From: Citrifermentans bremense R1
Lineage (GTDB): Bacteria; Desulfobacterota; Desulfuromonadia; Geobacterales; Geobacteraceae
DNA length: 64,000 nucleotides
Direction of reading: 5' to 3'
NCBI RefSeq assembly: GCF_000426865.1
Contig: NZ_AUGE01000001.1
Coordinates: forward strand, 62,001-126,000
Position 1 is the stretch's first letter, and each line of letters opens with the position of its first letter. Made by a program: the position numbers and the translations under genes. The notes below the pieces were generated by a model. That model worked only from the letters and a program-made list of their open reading frames with translations. It was not told where the DNA came from and ran no database searches. Shown here one piece after another: positions 44,778-52,109 of this stretch.

Positions 44778-47648
44778 CTAGTTGCCTGCCGCGAGTATAA
44801 CGCCAGCAGTGACGGCTATATTACCAATGATCTGCGCGATGTCCTTGATATTCCTAAGCCAGGCAGTCTTCTCGTATTGCCTCGGCACGATGATTGTATC
44901 CCCCGAATCAAGAGGCTTGCCCCAGAAGGAGTTGTACCAGAGGAAGTTTGATGAGTTGGCCTGGCTTGTGACCGAACCGTCCACCTTCACCACATAAATA
45001 CCACTGGTGTCCGCATCCGCGGTCGCGCCGCCTACCTGTTTCAAGTACCATTCGACGCTGCGCCCGTGCTGGGCCACGATGGTGTTCTGGTTGTAGACGT
45101 CGCCGATCACGTTGATACCGCCGGGATCGCTGGGGATGCTCAGTTGGTCCCCGCCTTGCAACTCGACGTCGTAAGTGCTCCCCTCAAGCTCCTTGAGCGA
45201 AGCTATCTCTATCAGAACCCGCCCTTCGGCCTTCTTCTGCTTCAGGATTTCTACGCTCTGCATCAGCCCTTCGAGGGTAGTCTTTGAGCTGGCCACTTCC
45301 TCGGCGGACGAGGCTGTCTGCGACATGTTGGTCTGCAGCTTGATGATGTTTTCCTGCGCCTTAGCCAGCGACTCGTCCATGCGCTGCTGCTGCAGCTTCC
45401 TGGCGCTTTCCCGGGTGAAGCGGGTCCCCTTGAGGTAGGCGCGATCGGTGAAGCCGCCTGCTCGTGCGATGACGGAGCTGAGCCGCTCGCCCTTGGAGAT
45501 GGGATAGGTGCCGGGGAAGACGAACTCGCCCTTGAGCGTTACGTAGCGCTCCTTCGCCTCGGCCCAGTTGGGTATGCGCCGTACGGTCAGCTCGTCGAAA
45601 GGAGACAGCTTGATGTTCTCTTCGCCGCCTGCCATGGCCTTTTCCAGATCCACGGTGATGGTGAACGAGGTGACAGCATCGCCGGAGCGCTTGATCCTGG
45701 TGATCTCGGCGTTCTTCAGGTAGGCGGAGAGCTTCACGTTGCCGGCCTGCGTCAACAGGTCGCGCACCGTCATATTCTCCATGTAGCGGACGGGTCCGGG
45801 ACGCTGAACTTCTCCGCTCACCTTGACTACGGGGACCTCCTCCATTTCGCGCTTGGAGAAAACCTTCACCCGGTCAAATTCCTTGAGTTCCAGGTCCTTC
45901 CCCGGCTCACCAGCCATGGCACGAGAGAGGTCGAACGGGACCACCTCAGGGTGCAGGTCGGGGGGGAAAAGCCTGATGATCTGGCCTGTCGCCGCGTGGT
46001 ACTCGGGGAGCAGGCTGTCCTTCTGCACTAAGGAGCTGATCTTCATCCCCGGCTTCAGGGCATAATCTCCCGGCCGGACCACATGCCCTTCCAGGCGCAC
46101 GTAACCGCGCAGCACCCGGTCGATGGAGAGGACCTTGACCAGATCGAGGTCCTGTACCGGGACTGCAGCGGTGATATCTTCGGATGTCTTGCCGTTTACA
46201 TCGAGGTCGACGTCGGTGACGACCTTCTTGTCATGCGCCTGGACCCGGTACAACTGGACCCGCTGCAGGTAGCCGATGGAGTTGATCCCCCCGGCGAGCG
46301 CCAGCAGATCCTTCAGCGTCGTTTGCCCCTTCAACTCGTAGATGCCAGGGCGGCGCACGTTACCTGCGACCCCCGCTACCTTCCCTATCACCGGGACGAG
46401 GACGGTGTCGCCCGGCTGCAGCCGGATGTCTTTCCCCTTGTCCCCTTTGAGGAAGAAGTCGTAGAGGTCCACCGTTTCGAGGAGCTTGCCGTTCCTGTTG
46501 ATCTGGATGTTCCTGAGACTGCCGTTCTTGGTGGGGCCGCCGGCGGCGGAAAGGGCACCGATAAGGGTGGAAAGGGAGCTTATGTTGTAGTCGCCGGGAG
46601 AGGCAACTTCGCCCACCACGTAAACCTTGACCAGCCTGAGCTGCCCCATGTTGACGTTCAATTCGAAGTCTTTGTAGATGCGAGCGATGTGGTTTTTGAG
46701 CAGCGCAGGAAGCTGGCCGTAGCTCTGTCCGCCGACTTTAACAGCGCCCACTTTGGGGATGACGATATCTCCGCTGCGGCTAACGTCGAGCTTGTAGGTG
46801 CCGTTCAGGCTTCCCCATACGGTCAGTATAAGACGGTCGCCCGCACCGATGATGTAATCGGGGCCGACCGGAACGTCTGTCTGCGAGACGAAGGGATCTT
46901 CCTTGGATTTGAAGAAGTTGTAGCCGAACTGGATCAGCTGTTTATTGCCATAGGGCTCAGGCTTCGCCTTGTCAGCCGTCACCGGGTTTTCACTCATGGC
47001 GCGTTCCAGGGTGGACAACCCCTTCGCCTTGCGCTGCCCCGGGCGGGTTTTTCTAGCGACCTTGCTCAGTTTCACACGCTCCTTGCCGGTCTTTGTGTCG
47101 GAGCGCTTCTTCTCTTCGTTTAGCTCCTTGCCGTCCTTGTCCTTCTTAGGCTCTTTGTCTTCCTTGAGCGCCTCACCGTCGTTGACGTTGAACGGCTTTT
47201 CATAACGTTTCTCGTAGGAGCTATCGTAGGAGCTATCGTATGACCTGTCATAGGAGCTGTCTGAGGAGCTGTCTGAGTAGCTATCAGCGGAGTTGTCGAA
47301 AGAGTTATCGTAGGAATTGTCGTAGGTGTCGTCGCTGGAAATCTCATCCGTGCTTTCTTCCTGGCGATCATCGAACCGTGAGTTATCGACATCCTCATCG
47401 CGGGTGCGCTGGCGCCGCGAACCTCTCTCCCCCTTGTCCATCTGGGGTTGGGAGATGGTGTCAGACTCATCTTCGGGGTCCGGCAGCTTGAAATAATCCG
47501 AGGCGCCGAAGATGGAGCCGTTTTCTTTGTTACCAGCGTTGGCGGAAGTTCCAGACGATGAATATTGAGCCTCGGATTGAGAGGCGGGGAATGCTATAGC
47601 GTTGGAGAGGAAGGCGAGCAAAACAGCGAACAGCAGGATTTTCTTCAT
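44778..47648 (-). CDS. Large SLBB-domain polysaccharide export protein (Wza family)
   Basis: 956-aa outer-membrane export protein. A signal peptide (MKKILLFAVLLAFLSNAIA) has no lipobox Cys, unlike classical Wza. A low-complexity region follows: pentapeptide SYDxS repeats (residues about 106-152) and a Lys/Glu-rich part (about 158-215). The Poly_export domain (YIIGAGDRLILTVWGSLNG, about 265-340) precedes several SLBB repeats (from VYVVGEVASPGDYNI through VIGDVYNQNTIV), with a helical stretch at about 760-830. A C-terminal hydrophobic helix (IAQIIGNIAVTAGVILA) could form the outer-membrane pore. First gene of the 25-gene cluster, behind a promoter candidate. Confidence 0.9.
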   Translation of the reverse strand: MKKILLFAVLLAFLSNAIAFPASQSEAQYSSSGTSANAGNKENGSIFGASDYFKLPDPEDESDTISQPQMDKGERGSRRQRTRDEDVDNSRFDDRQEESTDEISSDDTYDNSYDNSFDNSADSYSDSSSDSSYDRSYDSSYDSSYEKRYEKPFNVNDGEALKEDKEPKKDKDGKELNEEKKRSDTKTGKERVKLSKVARKTRPGQRKAKGLSTLERAMSENPVTADKAKPEPYGNKQLIQFGYNFFKSKEDPFVSQTDVPVGPDYIIGAGDRLILTVWGSLNGTYKLDVSRSGDIVIPKVGAVKVGGQSYGQLPALLKNHIARIYKDFELNVNMGQLRLVKVYVVGEVASPGDYNISSLSTLIGALSAAGGPTKNGSLRNIQINRNGKLLETVDLYDFFLKGDKGKDIRLQPGDTVLVPVIGKVAGVAGNVRRPGIYELKGQTTLKDLLALAGGINSIGYLQRVQLYRVQAHDKKVVTDVDLDVNGKTSEDITAAVPVQDLDLVKVLSIDRVLRGYVRLEGHVVRPGDYALKPGMKISSLVQKDSLLPEYHAATGQIIRLFPPDLHPEVVPFDLSRAMAGEPGKDLELKEFDRVKVFSKREMEEVPVVKVSGEVQRPGPVRYMENMTVRDLLTQAGNVKLSAYLKNAEITRIKRSGDAVTSFTITVDLEKAMAGGEENIKLSPFDELTVRRIPNWAEAKERYVTLKGEFVFPGTYPISKGERLSSVIARAGGFTDRAYLKGTRFTRESARKLQQQRMDESLAKAQENIIKLQTNMSQTASSAEEVASSKTTLEGLMQSVEILKQKKAEGRVLIEIASLKELEGSTYDVELQGGDQLSIPSDPGGINVIGDVYNQNTIVAQHGRSVEWYLKQVGGATADADTSGIYVVKVDGSVTSQANSSNFLWYNSFWGKPLDSGDTIIVPRQYEKTAWLRNIKDIAQIIGNIAVTAGVILAAGN
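47193..47333 (-). repeat. 15-bp coding tandem repeat in the SLBB export gene
   Basis: Roughly nine degenerate 15-bp units encode pentapeptides of the form Ser-Tyr-Asp-x-Ser (for example DNSYDNSFDNS and YDRSYDSSYDSSY). Unit-number change would stay in frame and alter the length of the linker after the signal peptide. Confidence 0.75.
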
Positions 47649-47713
47649 GCTTATGCGTACCCCTACTTCATGAGATGACTCAGACGTTCATTGACAGGCT
47701 TTCCGCAGAACCC

Positions 47714-47742
47714 GATATATCACGTTAAACTTCTAATGTAAA
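47714..47742 (-). promoter_or_regulatory. Sigma70-like promoter for the glycan cluster
   Basis: On the minus strand -35 TTTACA (47737-47742, 5 of 6), a 17-bp spacer and -10 TATATC (47714-47719, 4 of 6). The predicted start near 47707 gives a leader of about 59 nt before the SLBB gene ATG at 47648. No JUMPstart/ops element was seen. Confidence 0.45.
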
Positions 47743-48199
47743 TGAAATGTGCACGTATCCTAACGCTTTTCCGAACAGGGTGAAGTGCAGTCTGCTCAAG
47801 CCGTGCAGCCTGGAAAAATAGCTGTAACTGCAGAGCAATTTAAAAGCCCGAATTAATTATCAGGGCTTTAGTCTATAGCACTTATGCCGTATGATGTAAA
47901 CTGAAAAAAGGACGAGAGAGCCGCTGCTGGCGGGTTTTCACAGAATCGACACAGCCGCGTCGTCCGCGTCTGTTAAACCATTCAGAGCAGATTTCGTGCC
48001 ACTTCTGGGGCGTGCAGCGGATAAAGCGCCGGCAGCCGCAGGGCCTGCGCGGGACGGAGCTCAATTCCTTTTCATAGGCAAAGACTTAGGGATTACAGCA
48101 CGGGTGAAGAACTAATGAAGGAGGGTTTCGTCTGTACAGACGCAGTTCGGTATTAAGAACAATTGAAGGGAGAATTACTGTGTTTATTGGCATGTGACA

Positions 48200-48234
48200 G
48201 TGTCAAAAAGACAACGAAGACTGAATTTTGACAC
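48200..48234. promoter_or_regulatory. Inverted repeat GTGTCAAAA-N17-TTTTGACAC
   Basis: A perfect 9-bp dyad (48200-48208 and 48226-48234) with a 17-bp spacer, just outside the first dispersed repeat of the Kdo region. It could be an operator or a hairpin; the half-site contains TGTCA, which recurs as TGACAGTGTCA at 48195-48205. Confidence 0.4.
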
Positions 48235-48252
48235 AAAGAAAAACAAACCGCC

Positions 48253-48420
48253 TCACGCAAAGACGCAAAGAACGCAAAGAAAACATTTAAACCTATTTAC
48301 AGGGATGAAGGGGATAAAAGGGATAAAACCAAAGCCGTTCTTTGCGTCTTTGCGGCTTGGCGTGACATGGGTTGCTTCAGGTTCCGCAGTATCCCCTGTA
48401 TCCGCTTTATCCCTGCTTAA
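48253..48420. repeat. Composite repeat A-B-A'-B'
   Basis: A arm TCACGCAAAGACGCAAAGAA (from 48253), B block ACAGGGATGAAGGGGATAAA (from about 48300), A' arm CTTTGCGTCTTTGCGGCTTG (about 48340-48365) and B' block TATCCCCTGTATCCGCTTTA (about 48390-48419). A pairs with A' and B with B', interleaved. The stop codon of the MNT-HEPN gene (TAA at 48417) is the end of B'. Confidence 0.85.
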
Positions 48421-49115
48421 TCTTTTGCCGCCGTTTCTTTAAGCCGCGACAGCAGTTCCTGGAACGCGCTCAGGAATTCATCAAGACGAAGCAATATGCC
48501 TCTCAGCTCTTCCTGACTATAAACGTGACTCGTCAGGTTACGCTGCTCTATCATGTCCAGCCATACCGACTCCTTGCTCAGCAAGCCAATTGCGTACGCC
48601 TCCTTGAAGCAGGCACGAGGATACTTCGCCTCAATGCCGATATAATCGAGGAAACGCCTGATTGCCTTCCACGACATCTCGTAGGTGAACTCAAAACGCT
48701 TGACAGCAAGATCGAGGAAGATATCGCCAAATCCTTCCTGTTCCAGGGCCTCTTTACGCTCGAGTGCCTCGCGAAACCGCTCCAGGGCGCGGCCGTAATT
48801 ATAGATACCGTCTTCGCATCGCAGCTTTTTCCCGGCGCTGTACAAAACCCTGCCCGTCGAAAGTACGCGTTGGCGAAAACGCTCTTCCGTATGGGCAATG
48901 TTCTTGACGTCTATCTTGAGCAGAGTCGGGAGCTTTTTGAGATCGTCCTCAATCAACCACGGCTCTTTAAAATCTTTATCTTCAAAAGCGACATCGATGT
49001 CGCTGGTATCTGTGGCCTCACCGGTCGCCCGGCTTCCGTACAACCAGATCCGGTCGGGTTTCGCATGCCGGAGAATGAGGTCTCTGACTTCGCTTATTAG
49101 ACTTTCAGTGTCCAT
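48417..49115 (-). CDS. Fused nucleotidyltransferase-HEPN protein (MNT + HI0074-like)
   Basis: 232-aa protein joining two parts normally encoded by separate genes. The N-terminal minimal nucleotidyltransferase domain (about 1-95) has WLYGSRATGEATDTSDIDVAF, the GSx9DxD active site. The C-terminal HI0074/HEPN-like helical domain (about 100-232) ends with EQRNLTSHVY, an RNxxxH motif. In split systems the HEPN protein is a toxin RNase and the MNT an AMP-transferring antitoxin; here both are in cis, or the HEPN part serves as a substrate-binding module. ATG 49115 has GGAGG five bases upstream; ATGs at 49118 and 49127 are in frame. Flanked on both sides by composite repeats. Confidence 0.85.
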   Translation of the reverse strand: MDTESLISEVRDLILRHAKPDRIWLYGSRATGEATDTSDIDVAFEDKDFKEPWLIEDDLKKLPTLLKIDVKNIAHTEERFRQRVLSTGRVLYSAGKKLRCEDGIYNYGRALERFREALERKEALEQEGFGDIFLDLAVKRFEFTYEMSWKAIRRFLDYIGIEAKYPRACFKEAYAIGLLSKESVWLDMIEQRNLTSHVYSQEELRGILLRLDEFLSAFQELLSRLKETAAKD

Positions 49116-49144
49116 CATTGCCTCCATATAAAATGCAAATCCAT

Positions 49145-49259
49145 CTCACGCAAAGACGCAAAGAGCGCAAAGAAAATCTTTTGAATCGATTTACAGGGAT
49201 GGAGCTTTAGCCTTTCTTTGGGTCTTTGCGGCTTGGCGTGACACGGGTTGCTTTGCGGC
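49145..49259. repeat. Composite repeat A-B(short)-A'
   Basis: A arm TCACGCAAAGACGCAAAGAG (from 49145), truncated B (TTACAGGGATGGA, about 49190) and A' arm TTTCTTTGGGTCTTTGCGGC...GGCGTGA (to 49241), then a leftover GGGTTGCTTTGCGGCTTC. It separates kdsC from the MNT-HEPN gene. Confidence 0.82.
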
Positions 49260-49261
49260 TT

Positions 49262-49777
49262 CTACACGTAGTACCTGGACGTGACGGTCTCCCAACTCCC
49301 CTGGGCCTTGAGGATGAGGTCGCAGACTTCGCGCACGGCTCCCCACCCTCCCCTGTTCTTGGCGACAAACTGAGCGAACTCGAAGACCTCGCAGACGGCG
49401 TCCGCAGGGGCGGCGGCAAATCCCACCCTTTTCAACAGCGGGATGTCGATGACGTCGTCCCCCATGAAGGCGACCTGGTCGTCGGTAAGCCCCGTTGCCT
49501 CCAGCATCTGGCGGTAAGGGACCAGCTTGTCGAGCGACTTCTGGTAGACCTGCCCGATGCCGAGTTCGACGGCGCGGTTGTAGACCACCTGGGATTCGCG
49601 GCCGGAGATGATCCCCACCTCGATGCCGGAGCGCTGCAGCATCTTGATGCCGTGGCCGTCCTTCACGTTGAAGAACTTGCTCTCCACCCCGTTGGAATCG
49701 AAGATGATGCGGCCGTCGGTCATCACGCCGTCGACATCGAGAATCAGGAGCTTGATCTTTTTCAGTCTTTCTTCCAT
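49262..49777 (-). CDS. kdsC: 3-deoxy-D-manno-octulosonate 8-phosphate phosphatase
   Basis: 171-aa HAD-superfamily phosphatase (cap-less, tetrameric type) that removes the phosphate of Kdo-8-P. Motif I is LLILDVDGVMTDGRI with the two catalytic Asp, motif II GIISGRES, motif III/IV region VAFMGDDVIDIPLLKRVG. ATG 49777 follows GAGGTG. The frame extends upstream only through repeat sequence. In the Kdo operon it is the last recognisable kds gene; in Geobacter genomes as I know them, lptC-lptA-lptB usually follow, but here the glycan cluster does. Confidence 0.93.
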   Translation of the reverse strand: MEERLKKIKLLILDVDGVMTDGRIIFDSNGVESKFFNVKDGHGIKMLQRSGIEVGIISGRESQVVYNRAVELGIGQVYQKSLDKLVPYRQMLEATGLTDDQVAFMGDDVIDIPLLKRVGFAAAPADAVCEVFEFAQFVAKNRGGWGAVREVCDLILKAQGSWETVTSRYYV

Positions 49778-49799
49778 AAACACCTCACTTAGAACCACC

Positions 49800-49970
49800 T
49801 CACGCAAAGACGCGAAGACCGCAAAGAAAACCTTTAGAACCAATCTACCCAATGTCTCACGCAAAGACGCTAAGACCGCAAAGGAAATCTTTAAAATCTA
49901 TCTACAGGAATGAAGGGCATAAAACCAAAGACGGTTTAGCCTTTCTTTGCGCCTTTGCGGCTTGGCGTGA
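49800..49970. repeat. 171-bp direct repeat, copy 1 (A-A-B-A')
   Basis: Contains two A arms (from 49800 and from 49856), a modified block B (ACAGGAATGAAGGGCATAAA) and an A' arm ending GGCGTGA at 49970. Same length as the copy at 50364-50534 and differs from it at only two positions by my alignment (G/A in the first arm, G/T near the end). Confidence 0.9.
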
Positions 49971-50343
49971 AACGGTTCGCTTCAGGGATGAAGGGGATTA
50001 AGCATTTTCCTTCACCCTGTACAGACCATGGTGCGCGTCGGTGTCGGCTTTGTGTGCTGACAACTCTGTCCGAATCGATGGCATGGTGCCCCTCGGCTAT
50101 TATGCTCACCTTGTGGTCGCCTACTTCCACGACTAACGTTACATGCTGTTTGAACTCTTCAGTGGTCGCAGCCAACGCCTGCTGGAATTGATCAGAGTTG
50201 CGTCGCAGCTCTTGCTGGAAGTGCTCCGAGGTGGCTCGCAACTCTTGCTTGAAGTGCTCCGAGGTGGCTCGCAGCTCTCGCTGGAAGTGCTCTCCTTGTC
50301 TGGCAAAAAGGGCTTCTATGAACTGCCGGTCTTGCTCTTCCAT
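49936..50343 (-). pseudogene. Hypothetical coiled-coil protein, C-terminally frameshifted
   Basis: The open frame gives 135 aa: MEEQDRQFIEALFARQGEHF, then about four 11-residue repeats of the form QELRATSEHFx (about 18-62), then VEVGDHKVSIIAEGHHAI. From about position 50075 the frame turns into Arg/His/Pro-rich sequence and ends in repeat-derived TPSRKGAKKG. Shifting by one base gives ELSAHKADTDAHHGLYRVKE and a clean stop at 49998, which looks like the genuine C-terminus of a small Geobacter helical family as I remember it. AAAGGAGG precedes the ATG at 50343. The 33-bp repeats encoding the hendecads are visible in the DNA. Possibly still produced in altered form; function unknown. Confidence 0.65.
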
Positions 50344-50363
50344 GAGAACCTCCTTTAATGTCC

Positions 50364-50534
50364 TCACGCAAAGACGCAAAGACCGCAAAGAAAACCTTTA
50401 GAACCAATCTACCCAATGTCTCACGCAAAGACGCTAAGACCGCAAAGGAAATCTTTAAAATCTATCTACAGGAATGAAGGGCATAAAACCAAAGACGGTT
50501 TAGCCTTTCTTTGCGCCTTTGCGGCTTTGCGTGA
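50364..50534. repeat. 171-bp direct repeat, copy 2 (A-A-B-A')
   Basis: Near-identical partner of 49800-49970 in the same orientation, ending 7 bp before the kdsD stop. The two copies bracket the frameshifted coiled-coil gene; recombination between them would delete it. Confidence 0.9.
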
Positions 50535-50541
50535 CGCGGGT

Positions 50542-51510
50542 TTACGCTATGCCGGCCTTCAGGAGGTCGTGCAGATGGACGATACCTACCGGGGCCTTGG
50601 CCTTGTCATCGTCGAAGACAAAGAGCGAGGTGATGGAGTACTGCTCCATCTGCTGCAGGGCCCGCGCCGCAAGTTCCTCGCGATTGATCCGCTTGGCGCC
50701 GGCTTTCATCAGCTCCGCGGCAGGGAGGTTGAGGATGTCGAGCCCCTTGCCGAGCGCACGCCGCAGATCGCCGTCGGTGATTACCCCGATGAGGGCGCCG
50801 TCGTCGGAGGTGACGCCGGTGATGCCGAGACCTTTGGAGGTGATGGTGAAAAGCGCCTCCCGCATCAGGGTCTTTTCGTTGACCAGGGGGAGCGCCTCAC
50901 CGGAATGCATGATGTCCTGGACCCTCAATAGGAGCCTGCGCCCCAGCGCGCCGCCGGGGTGGAACATGGCGAAGTCTTCGGCCTTGAAGCCGCGGCTGAC
51001 CAAAAGCGCCACCGCGATGGCATCCCCCATGGCGAGGGTGACGGTCGTCGATGCCGTGGGGGCAAGCCCGAGCGGGCACGCCTCTTCCTTTACCGATATG
51101 TCGAGAAAGATGTCGCCGCTCTTGGCGAGGGTGGAGGCGGGGTTGCCGGCCATGGCGATGAGCGATGCACCCAGCCGCTTGATGATGGGGAGGATTTTCA
51201 CCACCTCGTCGGTCTCGCCGGAGTTGGAGATGGCGATGACGACGTCGCCCTTCATGATCATGCCGAGGTCGCCGTGGATCCCTTCCGCCGGGTGCAGGAA
51301 AAACGCGGGAGTCCCCGTCGAAGCCATGGTGGAGGCGATCTTCTGGCCGATGAGCCCGGACTTGCCCATGCCGGTCACGACGACGCGGCCGGTCTCGCTG
51401 TTCAGGATCATCTGCACCGCTTGTTCGAACGCTCCGTTGATCGACGCCTCAAGGTTCAAAAGAGCCTCAGCCTCGACCCGTATCACCCTCTTCGCTTCTT
51501 CTATTATCAA
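50542..51510 (-). CDS. kdsD: D-arabinose-5-phosphate isomerase (KdsD/KpsF/GutQ family)
   Basis: 322-aa SIS-CBS enzyme interconverting ribulose-5-P and arabinose-5-P, the first step to Kdo. The SIS domain (about 30-190) has VVTGMGKSGLIGQK, HPAEGIHGDLGM and ISNSGETDEV; after HPGGALGRRLL two CBS domains follow (about 205-322), one with GVITDGDLRRAL. I chose the TTG at 51510 because AAGGAG lies six bases upstream; the frame continues upstream only through a dispersed repeat, so any N-terminal extension is an artefact. It sits between the two repeat elements and upstream of kdsC. Confidence 0.93.
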   Translation of the reverse strand: MIIEEAKRVIRVEAEALLNLEASINGAFEQAVQMILNSETGRVVVTGMGKSGLIGQKIASTMASTGTPAFFLHPAEGIHGDLGMIMKGDVVIAISNSGETDEVVKILPIIKRLGASLIAMAGNPASTLAKSGDIFLDISVKEEACPLGLAPTASTTVTLAMGDAIAVALLVSRGFKAEDFAMFHPGGALGRRLLLRVQDIMHSGEALPLVNEKTLMREALFTITSKGLGITGVTSDDGALIGVITDGDLRRALGKGLDILNLPAAELMKAGAKRINREELAARALQQMEQYSITSLFVFDDDKAKAPVGIVHLHDLLKAGIA

Positions 51511-51532
51511 TTTCAACTCCTTAAAGGCGGCC

Positions 51533-51656
51533 TCACGCAAAGACGCAAAGACCGCAAAGAAAACCTTTAAAACCACTTACAGGGATGAAGGGGATGAAGG
51601 GGATAAAACCAACTTTCAGCAGTATCCGTTCTTAGCGCCTTTGCGGCTTGGCGTGG
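51533..51656. repeat. Composite repeat A-B-A'
   Basis: A arm TCACGCAAAGACGCAAAGAC (from 51533), B with an extra unit (ACAGGGATGAAGGGGATGAA then GGGGATAAAACC) and A' arm TTAGCGCCTTTGCGGCTTGG. It lies between kdsD and the HepT-like gene; its AACTTTCAGCAGTATCCGTT stretch recurs at 53112-53131. Confidence 0.82.
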
Positions 51657-51662
51657 CATGCA

Positions 51663-52109
51663 CTACGGTTTGTATTTATGACAGTACCTTTCCACTCGTT
51701 CCACGGCATCTAAAAGGGCCGGGGTAAGTTCTAGTACCTTGACGAAGATTTCCTGGATGGCTTCAGGTACATACTCGTGGGCAATGTCGTTTCTAACCAT
51801 TCGAATTTCGACAAATCTGTCACTGCTGCCGATCAGTTCTTTCTTTTCAGCCCTGTTAATCCTGTCCCTGATGGTCCCTTGGGTATCGAGATCGAGCTCA
51901 TCGATCAGCCTGAACACCTTCTGAACCAGGATATCGCTCAGACGGGCAAACCGGCCGGTGAACGACTCGAAGCTTTCCAACTCCTCAGGCTCGTAGCAGG
52001 ATTTAATGCCTATCCTACTGCACTTATTATAGGAATACGCCAGCACTTCAGTCGCGTCAGCGAGCAGCTTCAGTTCCTTCTGCAATATGAGTTGTAGCTG
52101 ACCAGTCAA
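51663..52109 (-). CDS. HepT-like HEPN ribonuclease toxin
   Basis: 148-aa all-helical HEPN protein with the RNase motif RNxxxH as MVRNDIAHEY (about residues 104-113). HepT proteins act as dimeric RNases, silenced by AMPylation from the partner MntA. Start is TTG 52109, overlapping the stop of the MNT gene (TTGA), so the antitoxin is made first and the pair is translationally coupled. The Glu-rich middle (EELESFESFTGRFARLSDI) is typical of the family. A composite repeat follows immediately. Confidence 0.82.
   Translation of the reverse strand: MTGQLQLILQKELKLLADATEVLAYSYNKCSRIGIKSCYEPEELESFESFTGRFARLSDILVQKVFRLIDELDLDTQGTIRDRINRAEKKELIGSSDRFVEIRMVRNDIAHEYVPEAIQEIFVKVLELTPALLDAVERVERYCHKYKP

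Larger units (their letters stand above)
47649..48252. other. Gene-free region upstream of the glycan cluster
   Basis: About 600 bp without a convincing gene. It holds the promoter candidate of the cluster (47714-47742), a weak hairpin AAAGCCC/GGGCTTT (47843-47869, 13-nt loop) and a 9-bp inverted repeat at 48200-48234. A 60-codon open frame at 47882-48064 (minus) is Arg/Cys-rich, lacks a ribosome site and looks non-coding. Confidence 0.6.

Noticed and set aside
47693-47721. Plus-strand TTGACA-N17-GATATA promoter
   Set aside because: It points away from the glycan cluster into a region with no plus-strand gene, so it is probably chance.
47882-48064. 60-codon minus-strand frame upstream of the glycan cluster
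   Set aside because: Arg/Cys-rich composition, no ribosome site and no recognisable family.
51510-51576. N-terminal extension of KdsD
   Set aside because: It is encoded by a dispersed A arm; TTG 51510 has AAGGAG six bases upstream.
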